A stretch of DNA of 64,000 nt. Origin: Diphasiastrum complanatum. Lineage: Eukaryota; Streptophyta; Lycopodiopsida; Lycopodiales; Lycopodiaceae. Position 1 is the first letter of the stretch; every line of letters begins with the position of its first letter. The DNA lies in the NCBI GenBank assembly GCA_029204225.1, contig CM055101.1:41690927-41754926 (forward strand). The letters are read 5' to 3'. The translations under genes were made by a program, and so were the position numbers. The notes beneath the pieces are model-generated. The model was given only the letters and a program-made list of their open reading frames with translations, was not told the DNA's origin and made no database searches. This document shows positions 47,615 through 58,059 of the stretch, one piece after another.

Positions 47615-47933
47615 GGCACCAAAACGTCGACTTTTCGGCGCCTACGCTCCCCCTGGCCAACGAGTGAGAGTTACAAGAAGTGCAGCCCCACTGGCCCATC
47701 CTAGCCCTTCATACAATCCCACATCATCCTCCTGAACCACTACCTTGATGTCTACTTCTCAGCAGACTGAATTCTCCTCCCCAACTACATCCACTTCCCC
47801 TAGTCGAGAGGAGGGAGAAACATCTCCCAATCTACATGTCGATCCCCTGCCGCATGCACACCGTCCCAATACACCATCTTGCAAAACTTACCATGCAAGA
47901 GATCATGTCCCTCCACACGAATGGCTACCTTGA
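47615..47933 (+). pseudogene. Hypothetical basic, Ser/Thr/Pro-rich coding fragment
   Basis: It starts with a good ATG (MAPKRRLFGAYAPPGQRVRV) and runs about 40 codons to a stop. The same frame then continues as a Ser/Thr/Pro-rich stretch (MSTSQQTEFSSPTTSTSPS..) to 47933. The composition resembles N-terminal gag or linker regions of plant retroelements, but no domain is diagnostic. Confidence 0.25.
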
Positions 47934-48495
47934 GATTTTGACAGCTCCCGGCCTAGCCAACTTGCAGGCACCCCTCAACCAGGACCTTTCTGTAGTCCAG
48001 AAGACCTTCGCCACTTTAGATACTGACCATTTCTCGTCACCCATAAGGGACAAGACTATATTGTCCCCCTTGATCCAGCGCTAGTCTCCCTGACGCTCAA
48101 CCTGTCCCACACCACCCACCTACTGCAAACCTAAGCTCTTGCCAAATCAAGGTCTTTGTCTTCTTCCTCCTAGATCAAGGTGACATCAAGACTAAACCAA
48201 CGATGGATATCTGATTTCTCAAATCATGAATTCCGATCTCCGAGAGGTGATAGATTTTCTATCTGCCACCATCCTCGTGGGTTCCCATCGCTCACTCCGT
48301 ATCCAAGCTAATTATGGTTATGATAATCATGATAGATGGCCCCAACATCATCTATGATTGTCCTTCAACACTGATAAAGGAGTTGCAAGCAGCTCTCAAA
48401 TGCCCAACCATGATCACCTGTAGTGGTCTTCTTACCGCCCTATGGCCATCGCCCACCTTGGAGAATCTAGGTATCCAAACGTCTCCCCACACTAC

Positions 48496-49050
48496 TCAAG
48501 CAACTTGTCCATTCCAACCTTCCTCCAAAGACACGGTCGCGCAACTAAGGTTTGTGCATGCTGAGTGGCAATGGTCCTCACTCACCAGCTGGGAGCCCAT
48601 TCCGCAGATCACATCCATGACATCCAGGCCAAATATCCAGGCCAAAATGTGTCCGACCTTTGTCACTGCCTTCTTGGCCTTTAACGCTACCTGGAGTTCC
48701 TTCGTCAGCTTGTTTTCCCAATTGTAGTGCTGGATATCTTGGTCCCCCATTGTGAAAGATAAGGCAAATAGGTCATTGGGGGAAATTCGGTTCATTCGGG
48801 GATTTTGGACCTCGATTAGCATATGCAACTGCTCTGCCGCTTCTTGTAGTTCTTTGTCCTTGAAACATTGGATTGCATAGCCATCATTCATAAAAATGTT
48901 TGTTGTACCATCATCTTTCAAGAAGGGCTTCAGGTAGTTGTGGTCGTATGATGTGCCGCTTCCATGGATGGTTTCGCATGCGTCGAGAACCCCAATGCCT
49001 GGATTACTGAAATGTCTAGTGGAATAATGACCTCATTTTGTTCTGATGGG
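48496..49050 (-). pseudogene. Hypothetical protein fragment
   Basis: 141 codons open from 48921 (MKDDGTTNIFMNDGYAIQCF, then 'QEAAEQLHMLIEVQNPRMNR', 'SFTMGDQDIQHYNWENKL', 'KAKKAVTKVGHILAWIFGLD'). The frame continues upstream to about 49000 without a stop ('VLDACETIHGSGTSYDHNYL'). It is protein-like in composition, but I do not recognise it. It may be part of a decayed transposon. Confidence 0.35.
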
Positions 49051-50319
49051 ATTCAGAAAGACTCGTTCTCAGCATCAAAGGTAGAATAGGCCGCTCGCAC
49101 GATGCATTCCCACTACTGCCCAGTACATGCAGGAAGGTGAATGTTGAGCTTGGCCAGAAAACTATGAGTGAACTCAATCTTTGTCGCCAGGTCTGGGATG
49201 GTCACTAAATGAATCTCTATGGTGAACCTGCATAGCTTAGGGTGATTCAGAAGAGGTTTCTGGCACCAACCGGATGCCATGATGGAATGTGGCACGCAAG
49301 CGGTTGACAATATGGGCTTGTGTAAACACACTGGAGAGATTAGAAGCCCATGTTATAGAGAACTCGCCGGGAAAATTCTAAGACTTTTTGTACAGTCCGC
49401 GAATTTTGATGACATGGCAAAGTGACTGTGCGAACTCGTTTTTCTTAATCAATTTTTGCAAAAAAAATTTCATTTTCTAACATGTGTGGCAAGTTCTAAA
49501 TGAATCTGTGAATTATGATCATCATTGCAAGTGTCTGTGCAAATTTGTGCAAGCTTGTAATAGCTCTTTTTGACTTGAATTTTTCTTGAATCTGATTTTG
49601 ACAAAATTAGCACCCCATCAAAATTCGCCGAAGTTATATTTAGCAATTTTTCATTGTGGACGAGTTCTTGAGTGGCTGTCCTGAATTCTGTCTGATTGCT
49701 TTTCATGATGTGCGAGTTATGTACTTGGATTTTCTATGTTTTTTCTACTAATTTTTGAAAGTTCAGAATGAATTTGCACACGGGTCAGATAATATGTGAT
49801 TGGCCTAAAAAGGTCCATTGTAATACTGGTGAATTTTGTCTGGGACAAAAATCACAATTCTTGATGTATTTTGTCAAGATTTGATGAATTTTCACTATAA
49901 TCACAGTGTTGACCTAGTTTTTGATTGGGCAAAACTCACTTTAGTGATAGATGTGTTCTGAATGATGAGTAGAAGGCTGGCGAATTTTGTGTGAAATTGT
50001 CTGATGCTATTGATGTAGTTTCCTAGCACTTGATCCATTTTTCTAGGGATTGGAATGATCGAGATAGATCTGGAAATTGATTAATGAATGGAGATTGATC
50101 AAGATAGATCTAGACTTGTTTGATAGATCTAAAGTGAATGGAGGTCGGATCAAGATCGATCGTGAATTTGTTGTATCTAGATGACTGATCACTAACGTGC
50201 AAACAATGAGATTGGATCTAGAGGAATGAAATGAAATGAAAAACAATTAAACGAAAATTACACATAGAAACGACAAGGGGACTGGTACATGCATGTAAAC
50301 ACAAAGAACAACAGAACGA
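49051..50319. other. Unassigned; probable 3' flank of gypsy 2
   Basis: No domain was found. 50040-50240 has repeated 'gatcaagat(a/c)gatct' phrases. This could be the untranslated end of gypsy 2, but no PPT or LTR was identified. Confidence 0.3.
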
Positions 50320-51447
50320 TTAGCACATTTCAAGATAGGAGTCTTCATGGTACTGTCTAAGTTGATTCCCATTCACTATAGTATCTAAGGGGATGCCTTC
50401 CAGTGTTCTAAGATGGGCATATCCGGAAGAAAGGATCTGATCAATAATGTATGGCCCTTGCCCAATGAATTTCAACTTCCCTTTATGTGCTTTTGCCTAG
50501 TATAGGAGGACCTTATCCACCTCTTTAAACTCCTTGAGCTTGATTAAACGATCATGCCAATCTTTTTGAGTACGCTTGTGAACCTGTTGTGCATGGACAC
50601 TAATGGTACGCGTTTCACAAAGCTTTTCAAGATAAAATAGGCGATTGGCTAAGATTTGTTTGGAATCCAATTGCAGATCATAGGCCAGGCGTAAGGATGA
50701 AACATAGAATTCAACTGGCATAACTGCTTCCTAGCCATAAATCAACTGAAAAGGGGTACATCCAGAAGATTTTTTAAATGTTGTGCAATAAGCCCAAAGT
50801 GTGGCATGTAACTTCAGTTCCCAATCAGATCTACTGGCCTCTACGGTCTTAGTAAGGATTTTGCATAAGATCTTATTGATGGACTCAGCTTGGCCATTAC
50901 AATGCGGGTAATAAGGGGCACTTTTCTTATGGACCACTAAGAAGGTGGATAGTAAGAAATGTGTTCCCCTGTCACTAACGATTTCTAGTGGACAACCAAA
51001 ACGTACTATAACCTGCTCATAAAGGAATTTAGCAGTGGAATTTGCATCCACAGATTTAACAACACGAGCTTCGACCCACTTGGTGCAATAGTCGGTGGCT
51101 ACAATAATATATCAAGATTGTGTGAATCTAGCCACCGGACTAATCGGTCTCACATAGTCGATTTTCCATTTGAAAAATGCATGGTCTGGCAATATGGGAT
51201 TTAATGGCATGAAATCCTTGAATTGTTGTCGTTTTGCACGTTGACATACATCACATGCCATTACAAATTGATGTGTATCCTTAAATAAGGTTGGCCACCA
51301 GAATTCGGCCAACAATATTTTTTGTGATGTCGTCTCAGATGAGAAATGTCCACCGCCACTTCCTTCATGAGTTAGGGAGATGATTGGTGTTGTTTCTCCC
51401 TCAGTGAGACACCTACGAGTAATCCCATCCATTCCTTTTTTATACAA
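50320..51447 (-). pseudogene. Gypsy 2 integrase
   Basis: 51112-51447 contains the HHCC domain ('THEGSGGGHFSSETTSQKIL', 'CDVCQRAKRQQF') and 'FFKWKIDYVRPISP' (first D). A stop precedes 50731-51051, which has 'CPLEIVSDRGTHF' (second D) and 'YYPHCNGQAESINKIL' (E). Then 50497-50721 ('MPVEFYVSSLRLA', 'RTQKDWHDRLIKLKEF') and a short C-terminal piece ending YHEDSYLEMC at 50320. Three in-frame breaks. Confidence 0.87.
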
Positions 51448-51551
51448 TTGTCCAACAATGAGGGTGTAGGGAGCGGATTTATAAATCAGTGCTCGCTGAG
51501 CGGGTTTAGGTAGATTTGGATCAATTTGGCCAATAGGAGGTATTCAGTGAT

Positions 51552-51917
51552 TTAGCGGGCCCAAACTGAGGTGTAATCTACTTGAAACAATATAGCATCA
51601 AGAACGTCATCATTGACACCTTCATGTAGAAGAAACTCATCTAACTCAAAAAGTGACTCTGATTCATGGATGTCCCACTCTAAGGTAGGTTTCTTGACAT
51701 GGTAAGTCTTAATAGGCTCAGTCTTAACCCTGCTTACTGTTGCTACTGGCGATAATGGCTTGGGAGATTCCGGAATAAGACGTTGTGGAAGCGCTCCCAT
51801 ATATTCTAAAGTAGCCATGTCAGAAATTTCTTCTAGGTCATGGAGCAGATGGGATTGTAAGACACCTTCTTCATCTACATACAACAAAACTGATTCATTA
51901 ATCAGCAGCCAAAGCAA
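51552..51917 (-). pseudogene. Gypsy 2 linker joined to post-RNase H tail
   Basis: 121 codons of acidic linker. The end ('GVNDDVLDAILFQVDYTSVW') aligns with the segment that in gypsy 1 follows RNase H ('VDDELPDAMLFYVEAVPEWA'). The start does not resemble RT or RNase H. This places the internal deletion junction within this frame. Confidence 0.65.
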
Positions 51918-52239
51918 CGTTTAACAACTCATCATTGTGTGTCAACGAATCGGACATTAAAGATGAGAGTGTTGAAAGTGATTGATGGTTCACCTGGCTC
52001 GCCTTACCAGTATTCAAGGAACAATATTCTGTGTTAACACAATCAATTCTTGTTAAACTATGGCTCTAGTTGATGATATCAGTAGGCCACATATAGTGCC
52101 CCATCTCTTGAGTGTTACGGTATGTTTCCAATAGGGATTCGGTAGTGGAAGATCCATCATCCATCACGCGTGCAGGTTTGATCTTCCCTATAGAATCGAT
52201 GGTCACTGACTGGTCGCAATTGCTAAACGTTACTTGTCT

Positions 52240-52500
52240 TTTATTCCAGTCATGTACGACATGGGCATTAGATAGCCAAGGGCGACGTTATTCTTAGCAA
52301 TGTCCAAAACAACCAGATCAAGTGTAAATTTCAACCTGGCGATTTTGACCAATATGCTTGGTATCAACCTTGTGGTCGAACAACACTTTGATCGGCATTT
52401 GAAGTTGACAATTTGGCCTATTCAAACGATCTTGTAGTCCCCATTCTTTCATTAGCGAAGTGGATACGATGTTGACTCTAGATCCCCCATCCAGAGAATA
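52240..52500 (-). pseudogene. Gypsy 2 aspartic protease remnant
   Basis: 'LDGGSRVNIVSTSLMKEWGL' (about 52497-52440) corresponds to the DGGSGVNLIS protease site of gypsy 1. 'RPWLSNAHVVHDWN' (about 52290-52250) is the second conserved half. An intervening stop (near 52345) and frame slips are present. Confidence 0.65.
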
Positions 52501-53427
52501 GCAGATACTACTCGTGAGTTTGCGTGGGTGGTTGGAAGCTTAATGTTTCCTTGCTCGATGAATGAGTTTGTAAGGTGTAAGGTGACTTTTGGAAGGTTGG
52601 GAGCTAAGTCTTGGGTCATGTCCATGGTTCCTAACTCCTACCTCCATTTTTCAGTGTAATCCCACAACACACAGAAGGATAAAGTGACATTGGCCTGGAG
52701 CAAGTCACCCCATTCTTCAGTGCCTTCTATCGCAATATCTTCTGGATTGGTTCATACAGTTTGTGGAGTAAGGGTGCGTCACATCATCAGCATCTTGTAG
52801 TTGTTTCTGGAATTCATGTCGAAGTTTGATTTGCTCAGTAGGATTAGGATAGACTCATGGAGTGGAGTTCTCACTGGGTATGGCAGTTGGATCATCAGGT
52901 CGTCTATCTATTTTTTGGCTAGTTGCTCTCTGAGCTCTAGTCATGATCATAGCTGGTAAGGTCTCGACCTAAACGAAACGAACTGGGACAAAAGATTTAG
53001 GTCAATTTGGGCAGTCTTTCGTATGGTGCTCGATTTCGTAGTTATCACATAGGGTAGGAATTTGAGTTTGTCAAGACAACGGATGCTAGGGTGTTGGGCA
53101 GCACAAACAAAACAACCCCTCAAGGCAGCATGGGTTGTGCCGCATAACTTACTTGTGGAGTTGCATAGTATGGCTGGTTCGGATCATAAGTGACAGTGTT
53201 GGCAACATATTGGTATGTCGGGTCCACTTGGTAAGTAGCATCTTGAGTTTCTTCAACGTAATGATCAACATAGCCAGGATCAATATAGTGAACGAATGTT
53301 GTGGCTGAGGTTGATTTACGACATAAGGCTATCTAGGTGGATACTGTTGTGGGCCTGGAGGTCGTGGTATGGTCACTGATAGGTCTGTTGAGGATTGTAA
53401 GGTGGTGGACTAGGGGATCGGTATTGC

Positions 53428-54286
53428 CTATACATTGGTCTTGCATTTTGCGGGAAATATGTTTTCACATGTGTCATTGGTATTATGGTTTTGCGAACAG
53501 ATAGGACACCACACATTCTTCTGGGGAGAATAGGTCTTGTTAGCCATATCTTTAAGCACCTTTTGAAAACCAGCTGTAAGCTTATCCATTTGGGCTTGTT
53601 GAGTTTTTTGCCAGGTATCCATATGATGTAACAATTTAGAGGAATTAGAACTAGAGGTGCTCAGGGTGTGAATCACTTTTAATGGGAGCTTTTCCCTTGC
53701 GTTCACAATGATCATACTCACCATCAGATCTTTCATCTTCTTCTCTAATGGCGTCATCCATTACTTCCTTCAGTTGGTCGTATGAGTCAGTTGATTTAAG
53801 TTCTCTTCCGATAGATTTAGGTAAGCCTACCAAAAAGAGTTTGATAGCCATTTTTTCGGTGATTTTCTCATCAACGCATTCAACTTTGAGGTGCTTAAAG
53901 CACTCAATGTAGGTGCATACAAATTCATCCCTTCTCATCTTGATATGGCATAGTTGAATGAAAGGGCTTTGGGTCAATTTGGAAGGTTTGAATCGTTTGG
54001 TCAGGGTGGCGGTAACGGTTTCCCAGGAAACTATATCATATTCTTCAAGATTAAGATACCATTCCTTAGCGTTTCCAAGTAATATCATAGGAAATACGCG
54101 TACTTTTTCATTCTCAGAAGTATCATCATAGAATTTGCAGGCATTTTCAAAATCTTGGAGGAATCTGATTGGGTCGGATCCTCCATCGTATTTTGGTGCA
54201 TCGATCCTATGGATCCGTCGTTCGATTCGTGGAGGGGCACCTTCAGGTTCCTTACTCATGTCGCCTACTATCAATCGTCTCGCCAA
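53428..54286 (-). pseudogene. Gypsy 2 gag
   Basis: 211 codons with a retrotransposon gag domain: 'APKYDGGSDPIRFLQDFENA', 'VRVFPMILLGNAKEWYLNLE', 'TVTATLTKRFKPSKL', 'MRRDEFVCTYIECFKHL', 'KLFLVGLPKSIGREL'. It is followed in another frame (53428-53757) by a CX2C..H..C-like end (CPICSQNHNTNDTC). The start at 54286 is the first ATG of the frame. A short non-coding leader and then copia 5 lie upstream. Confidence 0.85.
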
Positions 54287-54516
54287 GGTGATATATCACT
54301 ATAAATTTACAATAATAAGGTAGGAATTCAATGGTAGAGACACAACTAAAATTTGCCCATGCTATTTTTAGATTCCTCAGTAAATTTCCAACTCACATAT
54401 ACCCTATGCGAATTTGCCTTGACTAAAAAAGTGATTTTGAGTGACTTTAAGTGACTTTTGCCATAAATAAAACTCGCACAACTATCTACTTTGCTCTGTA
54501 AAACTCGCACACAGCC

Positions 54517-55896
54517 CTAGAAACTCGCCCATAGTGAGAACAAAGCTTTACTGATTGGCTTTGTAAAGATATCGGATGTCATTTCCTCTGTAGGTATGAA
54601 AACTGTCTTCAGTATTTTCTTTTCGACTAAGTCTCGAATAACATGAGACTTGATAGCTATATGTTTCATTTTTGAATGAAACACATGATCTTTCGTAAGA
54701 TAGATTGCTAAAGTGTTATCCATTAGTAAGACATAAGGTTCAGAAATAGTTGCATCAAACCCTTCCAACATTTGTTTGATCCAAATTAGCTCATTTGACA
54801 TCTTAGTTGCTGCTACATATTCAGCCTCACACGAAGATTGAGCTACTATTGTTTGCTTCTTGCTTATCCAAAGTATGGATGCACCAGATGTTAGAGTACA
54901 ACCTTTTGAAATACTTTTGCTATCATCTTTCATGGATGCCCAGCTTGAGTCACTATAAGATTCGATCCGAAATCCAACTTCCTTCGAATAACACAGTCCA
55001 TAGTCTTTCGATTCTTGGAGATATTGTACTACTCTTTTTGCTAACTTCCAATGTAACAATCCTGGTTTCTGATTAAATTGGCTTAGCATGTATGCTGCAA
55101 ATGCTATATCAAGTCTGGTGTTGTCTGCAAGATACAACAATGATCTAATCAACCTTTGATAGGGTGTACTGGCCATTCGTTTCTCTTCGAGAGAGTCTAC
55201 GAACAATCTGCCTTACTCAGTATTGTTCCAGATATCATGGGAGTATGCACACCTTTGCATTCGAGCATGTTGAAGTCTTCAATGATTTTCTGAGTATACT
55301 TTTTGTGGTGAAGATACAACTTGCCACCTTCAAAGTCTCTTTCGATCTGTAAGCCTAGATAGATTTTTGCTTCTCCTAGGTCAGTGATCTCAAATATTCC
55401 AGAAATGTCTCTTTTGACATCTGAAATTAACTTATCTTTTCTTGAGAAGATAAGTGTGTTGTCAACATAAACAGCTAGAATGATAATTTCATCTTTGACA
55501 TGTTTGATATAGACATTCGACTCAGCAAATAAAGGTCTGAAGCCTAAAGAACGTAGTGCTTCGTCCTACTTCCTATACCATTGTCTGGCTGCTTGTTTCA
55601 AACCATAGATGCTTTTATTCATGTGACATCTGAATTTTGAATATTCTTGGCTTATACAACCAAGTATCCATGAATAAATTTTCTTCTGATTGTGCATGCA
55701 AGAAAGCAGTTTTCTCATTCACAATATGGATTTTGAGGTCATGAGCCACTACATAAGCGAATAACAAGCGAATTGATGTGTGTTTGACTATTGGTGAGAA
55801 AGTATCAGTGTAGTCGATCCCATATTAATGTGAAAAACCTTTTGCAACCAACCTTGCTTTGTATTAGATGTTATCTCCATCAGGACCTATTTTGAT
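54517..55896 (-). pseudogene. Ty1/copia element 5, RT and RNase H
   Basis: 55206-54517 is a 229-codon frame with RT end ('YQRLIRSLLYLADNTRLDIA', 'HWKLAKRVVQYLQESKDYGL') and RNase H ('SYSDSSWASMKDDSKSIS', 'WISKKQTIVAQSSCEAEYVA', 'LLMDNTLAIYLTKDHVFHS', 'MTSDIFTKPISKALF'). Upstream, frame-shifted RT blocks extend to 55896: 'YKARLVAKGFSH', 'DYTDTFSPIVKHTSIRL', 'NKSIYGLKQAARQWYRK' and a catalytic motif reading YVDN instead of YVDD. At 55896 the RT is cut by the miniature element that follows. Confidence 0.87.
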
Positions 55897-55925
55897 TGTT
55901 AGAAATCCATAAATCATAATATGGA

Positions 55926-55998
55926 TGGACAGACTAGGATTCGAACCCAGGCTCTCCCTCATACCGGATGAGATGCTCTACCACTGAGCTATCCGCCC
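55926..55998 (-). tRNA. tRNA-like gene inside TRIM LTR (anticodon uncertain)
   Basis: 73 nt that fold cleanly. The acceptor GGGCGGA pairs with TCTGTCC, with discriminator A. D arm GCTC-AGTGGTA-GAGC, anticodon stem TCTCA/TGAGG, T arm CTGGG-TTCGAAT-CCTAG. The A box (TAGCTCAGTGGT) and B box (GGTTCGAATCC) look intact. The anticodon loop reads TCCGGTA. Positional counting gives CGG (Pro), but base 33 is then C rather than U; the CCG (Arg) alternative breaks the stem. CCA is not encoded at the right place. It is probably an element-borne Pol III promoter rather than a translating tRNA. Confidence 0.72.
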
Positions 55999-56040
55999 TG
56001 TTTGATAGTTCTCTCTAGAGTGTGGATTGAAATTCCAACA

Positions 56041-56052
56041 CCCCTCCTCAAG
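56041..56052 (-). promoter_or_regulatory. Polypurine tract of the TRIM
   Basis: CTTGAGGAGGGG directly before the TG of the 3' LTR, the usual position for plus-strand priming. Confidence 0.75.
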
Positions 56053-56143
56053 CCACACTTGGTTGGGGTCCTAGCTGTCACTTGCCCCACAACTTGGGCT
56101 GCCTAACCATGGCTTTGACACCATGAACTGTTAGGTCTAACTT

Positions 56144-56156
56144 GGCTCTGATACCA
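56144..56156 (-). promoter_or_regulatory. Primer-binding site of the TRIM
   Basis: TGGTATCAGAGCC immediately after the terminal CA of the 5' LTR; initiator tRNA-Met type, with no spacer. Confidence 0.85.
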
Positions 56157-56226
56157 TGTTAGAAATCCATAACTTTTTAGGAATTATTTTATACCACTTT
56201 TAGATGACTATGAACACTTCCAAAAG

Positions 56227-56690
56227 TTGAGTCATCTAACCATGAATAAAGGTTTGGAACAATTTATTCAAGATTTTCATGAGTACCTAAATCCACTTTA
56301 TAGTGACATTTCGCTTGAGGTACAAATGTTAATGTTCATTGATGGGTTACCAAAAGATTATCAAGTGGATGTTCGTAGGAACCATCCAAAAACCCTAGAA
56401 GTTGCTATTAGGGCTGCAAAATACTCTGATGACACACGTAAGCCACCTAGGACTCAACAACCTAATGAGTAGAATAAATGTTTCCAATTTTAGAGGAAGG
56501 ATACACATCCCAATTCCAACAATCCTAAGAAAACCAAGAAAAACTTTAAAAACCATCAAGGTGGCATTGATAAAGCTGAAGCTCATAAGAAGAACATGTG
56601 CTTCGAGTGCAATGGCAAGGGTCACCTTGCACAAGATTGCGTGAAAAAAACTAGCTTCTACCTCAGGTAATCTACCTCGAAGTAATGAGA
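56227..56690 (+). pseudogene. Gypsy 3 gag with zinc knuckle
   Basis: 56227-56472 has a late gag segment ('FIQDFHEYLNPLYSDISLEV', 'FIDGLPKDYQVDV'). After a stop and frame shift, 'MCFECNGKGHLAQDC' (about 56597-56640) is a CX2CX4HX4C knuckle. The N-terminal gag is missing. Confidence 0.8.
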
Positions 56691-56720
56691 TGGATGTATT
56701 TTTTCTTAGTTCTTTAGTCT

Positions 56721-57480
56721 TTGGACCTAATGACCTCAATTGCATTAAAAGTGAAGAAATCGAACAAGGTAACTGTTAAGAATAGATATCCACTACCACG
56801 GATGGATGATCTAATAGACTATCTTGGTGGTGTTGGGTACTTGACCAAGATAGATCTAAGATTGGGCTACCATCAGATACGCATTAAAGCAAAAGATATA
56901 CCAAAAACCGGGTTTTGAACTCGCTTTGGTCACTATGAATTTTTGGTGTTGTCTTTTGGTTTGACCAATGCACCGACAACTTTCCAACATATGATGAACT
57001 TTTTGTTCATGTCATATTTGGGAAGATTCGTAGTGGTATTCTTAGATGATATCCTAGTGTTCAATAAGATTTTGATGGAAGATAAAGAGCATCTTAGAAC
57101 TGTCCTGGACATCCTAAAAAGAGAAAAGCTTTTTGCCAAAGAGTCTAAGTGTGACGTTTTTTGCTATGGAATTGTCCTACTTGGGGCATAAGATTTTCGA
57201 ACGGGGAGTGGAGATTGAGGCCGATCGTATCCAGAGGGCTATTGATGGGCCTATTCTCACCACAGTTCGGGAAACCAAGTCTTTCTTGGGGTTTGTAGGA
57301 TTTTTTTCGTCAGCATATTTCCCAATTTGCTTGATTGGCATTTCCTCTTATCGAGGCCTTGAAGGCTATAAGAAGCTAAGTCAGAGGGCTAAGAGTCCAC
57401 TAGTGGTGTGGATGGAGGATATGAATAATTGTTTGAGTTGCTTAAGAAAAGTGTCACTTCGGCACCAATACTAATTATTG
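56721..57480 (+). pseudogene. Gypsy 3 reverse transcriptase
   Basis: 'NRYPLPRMDDLIDYLGGVGY', 'LRLGYHQIRIKAKDIPKTGF', then 56943-57191 with 'LSFGLTNAPTTFQHMMN' and catalytic FLDD in 'VVVFLDDILVFNK'. Then 'SYLGHKIFERGVEIEADRIQ' and 'TKSFLGFVGFF' (57133-57474). Three frame breaks. The usual 'TKIDL' of TKLDLRSGYHQIR is retained. Confidence 0.88.
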
Positions 57481-57890
57481 GCAATCCTAATAAGGCTTTT
57501 GTGCTTAGGACCGATGCCAGTGATTATGCTATTGGAGCTGTTTTGATGCAGGATGGACATCCTATGGCTTATAAAAGCAAGAAATTAAATCCCGCTCAGT
57601 CTAGGTATTGTACCTATGAAAAGGAACTATTTGCAATTGTTCATTCCTTGAAAATTTGGCAACATCATTTGTATGGAGCCATTTGATGGACCATCAAACT
57701 CTTCAATATTTATGTGATGCTACAGATTTAAAGGGGAGGCAAGCTAGATGGACTGAGCTAATACAAATCTTTGACTTTTCTATACGTTATTGTGAAGGAA
57801 GTCAAAATACTCTAGTGTATGCTTTGAGTCGGTTACCAGTTATTAATCAGTTGTGTTTTATTCTTATAGAACCAGGGTTGTTTTAGTCTC
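57429..57890 (+). pseudogene. Gypsy 3 RNase H
   Basis: 'KAFVLRTDASDYAIGAVLMQ', 'MAYKSKKLNPAQSRYCTYEK', 'LFAIVHSLKIWQHHLYG', then in a shifted frame 'DHQTLQYLCDATDLKGRQAR' and 'YCEGSQNTLVYALSRLPV'. The acidic residues D, E and D are visible. Confidence 0.88.
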
Positions 57891-58059
57891 TTCAAGGACT
57901 ATATGAGTCCAGTCCCTTTCTTGGAAAGCATTGGCAACAAGTACTTTCGGGGGTCGATTTAGGTTTTCAAGATTCCTCGAATCAGCAAAAGATTGAAATG
58001 GATTTTCTAATTCGAAACAGGATTTTGTTTCGAAAAGGAAAGGTGTGTGTACCGGAGAA

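Larger units (their letters stand above)
50320..54290 (-). mobile_element. Ty3/gypsy element 2, lacking RT and RNase H
   Basis: Order on the minus strand: gag (54286-53651), knuckle region, protease (about 52500-52240), linker (51917-51552), integrase zinc domain and core (51447-50497), integrase C-terminus ending at 50320. Where RT and RNase H should lie (compare gypsy 1, about 1.3 kb), the linker passes straight into the sequence that follows RNase H. The integrase is close to gypsy 1. LTRs were not identified. Confidence 0.85.
55897..56172 (-). mobile_element. Miniature LTR retrotransposon (TRIM) with a tRNA gene in its LTR, Helenus-like
   Basis: On the minus strand, from high to low coordinate: the last 16 bases of a 5' LTR (TTATGGATTTCTAACA, 56172-56157), then the PBS TGGTATCAGAGCC (56156-56144). 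A 92-bp internal spacer, a PPT CTTGAGGAGGGG (56052-56041) and a 144-bp 3' LTR (56040-55897) follow. The 3' LTR runs TGTTGGAATTTC...TTCTAACA, ending in the same 16 bases. A complete cloverleaf tRNA lies inside the 3' LTR. There are no proteins. The 5' LTR upstream of its last 16 bases is replaced by other DNA, so the copy is truncated or recombined. Architecture parallels Cassandra (5S rRNA in LTR). The tRNA-in-LTR TRIM group has been named Helenus; that assignment is from memory of the literature. Confidence 0.8.

Noticed and set aside
55913-56156. tRNA-derived SINE flanked by a 16-bp target duplication
   Set aside because: Considered first because of the two 16-bp copies. But the repeat ends in CA directly before a perfect PBS, and a PPT precedes a TG start, which is an LTR element layout; no A-rich SINE tail is present.
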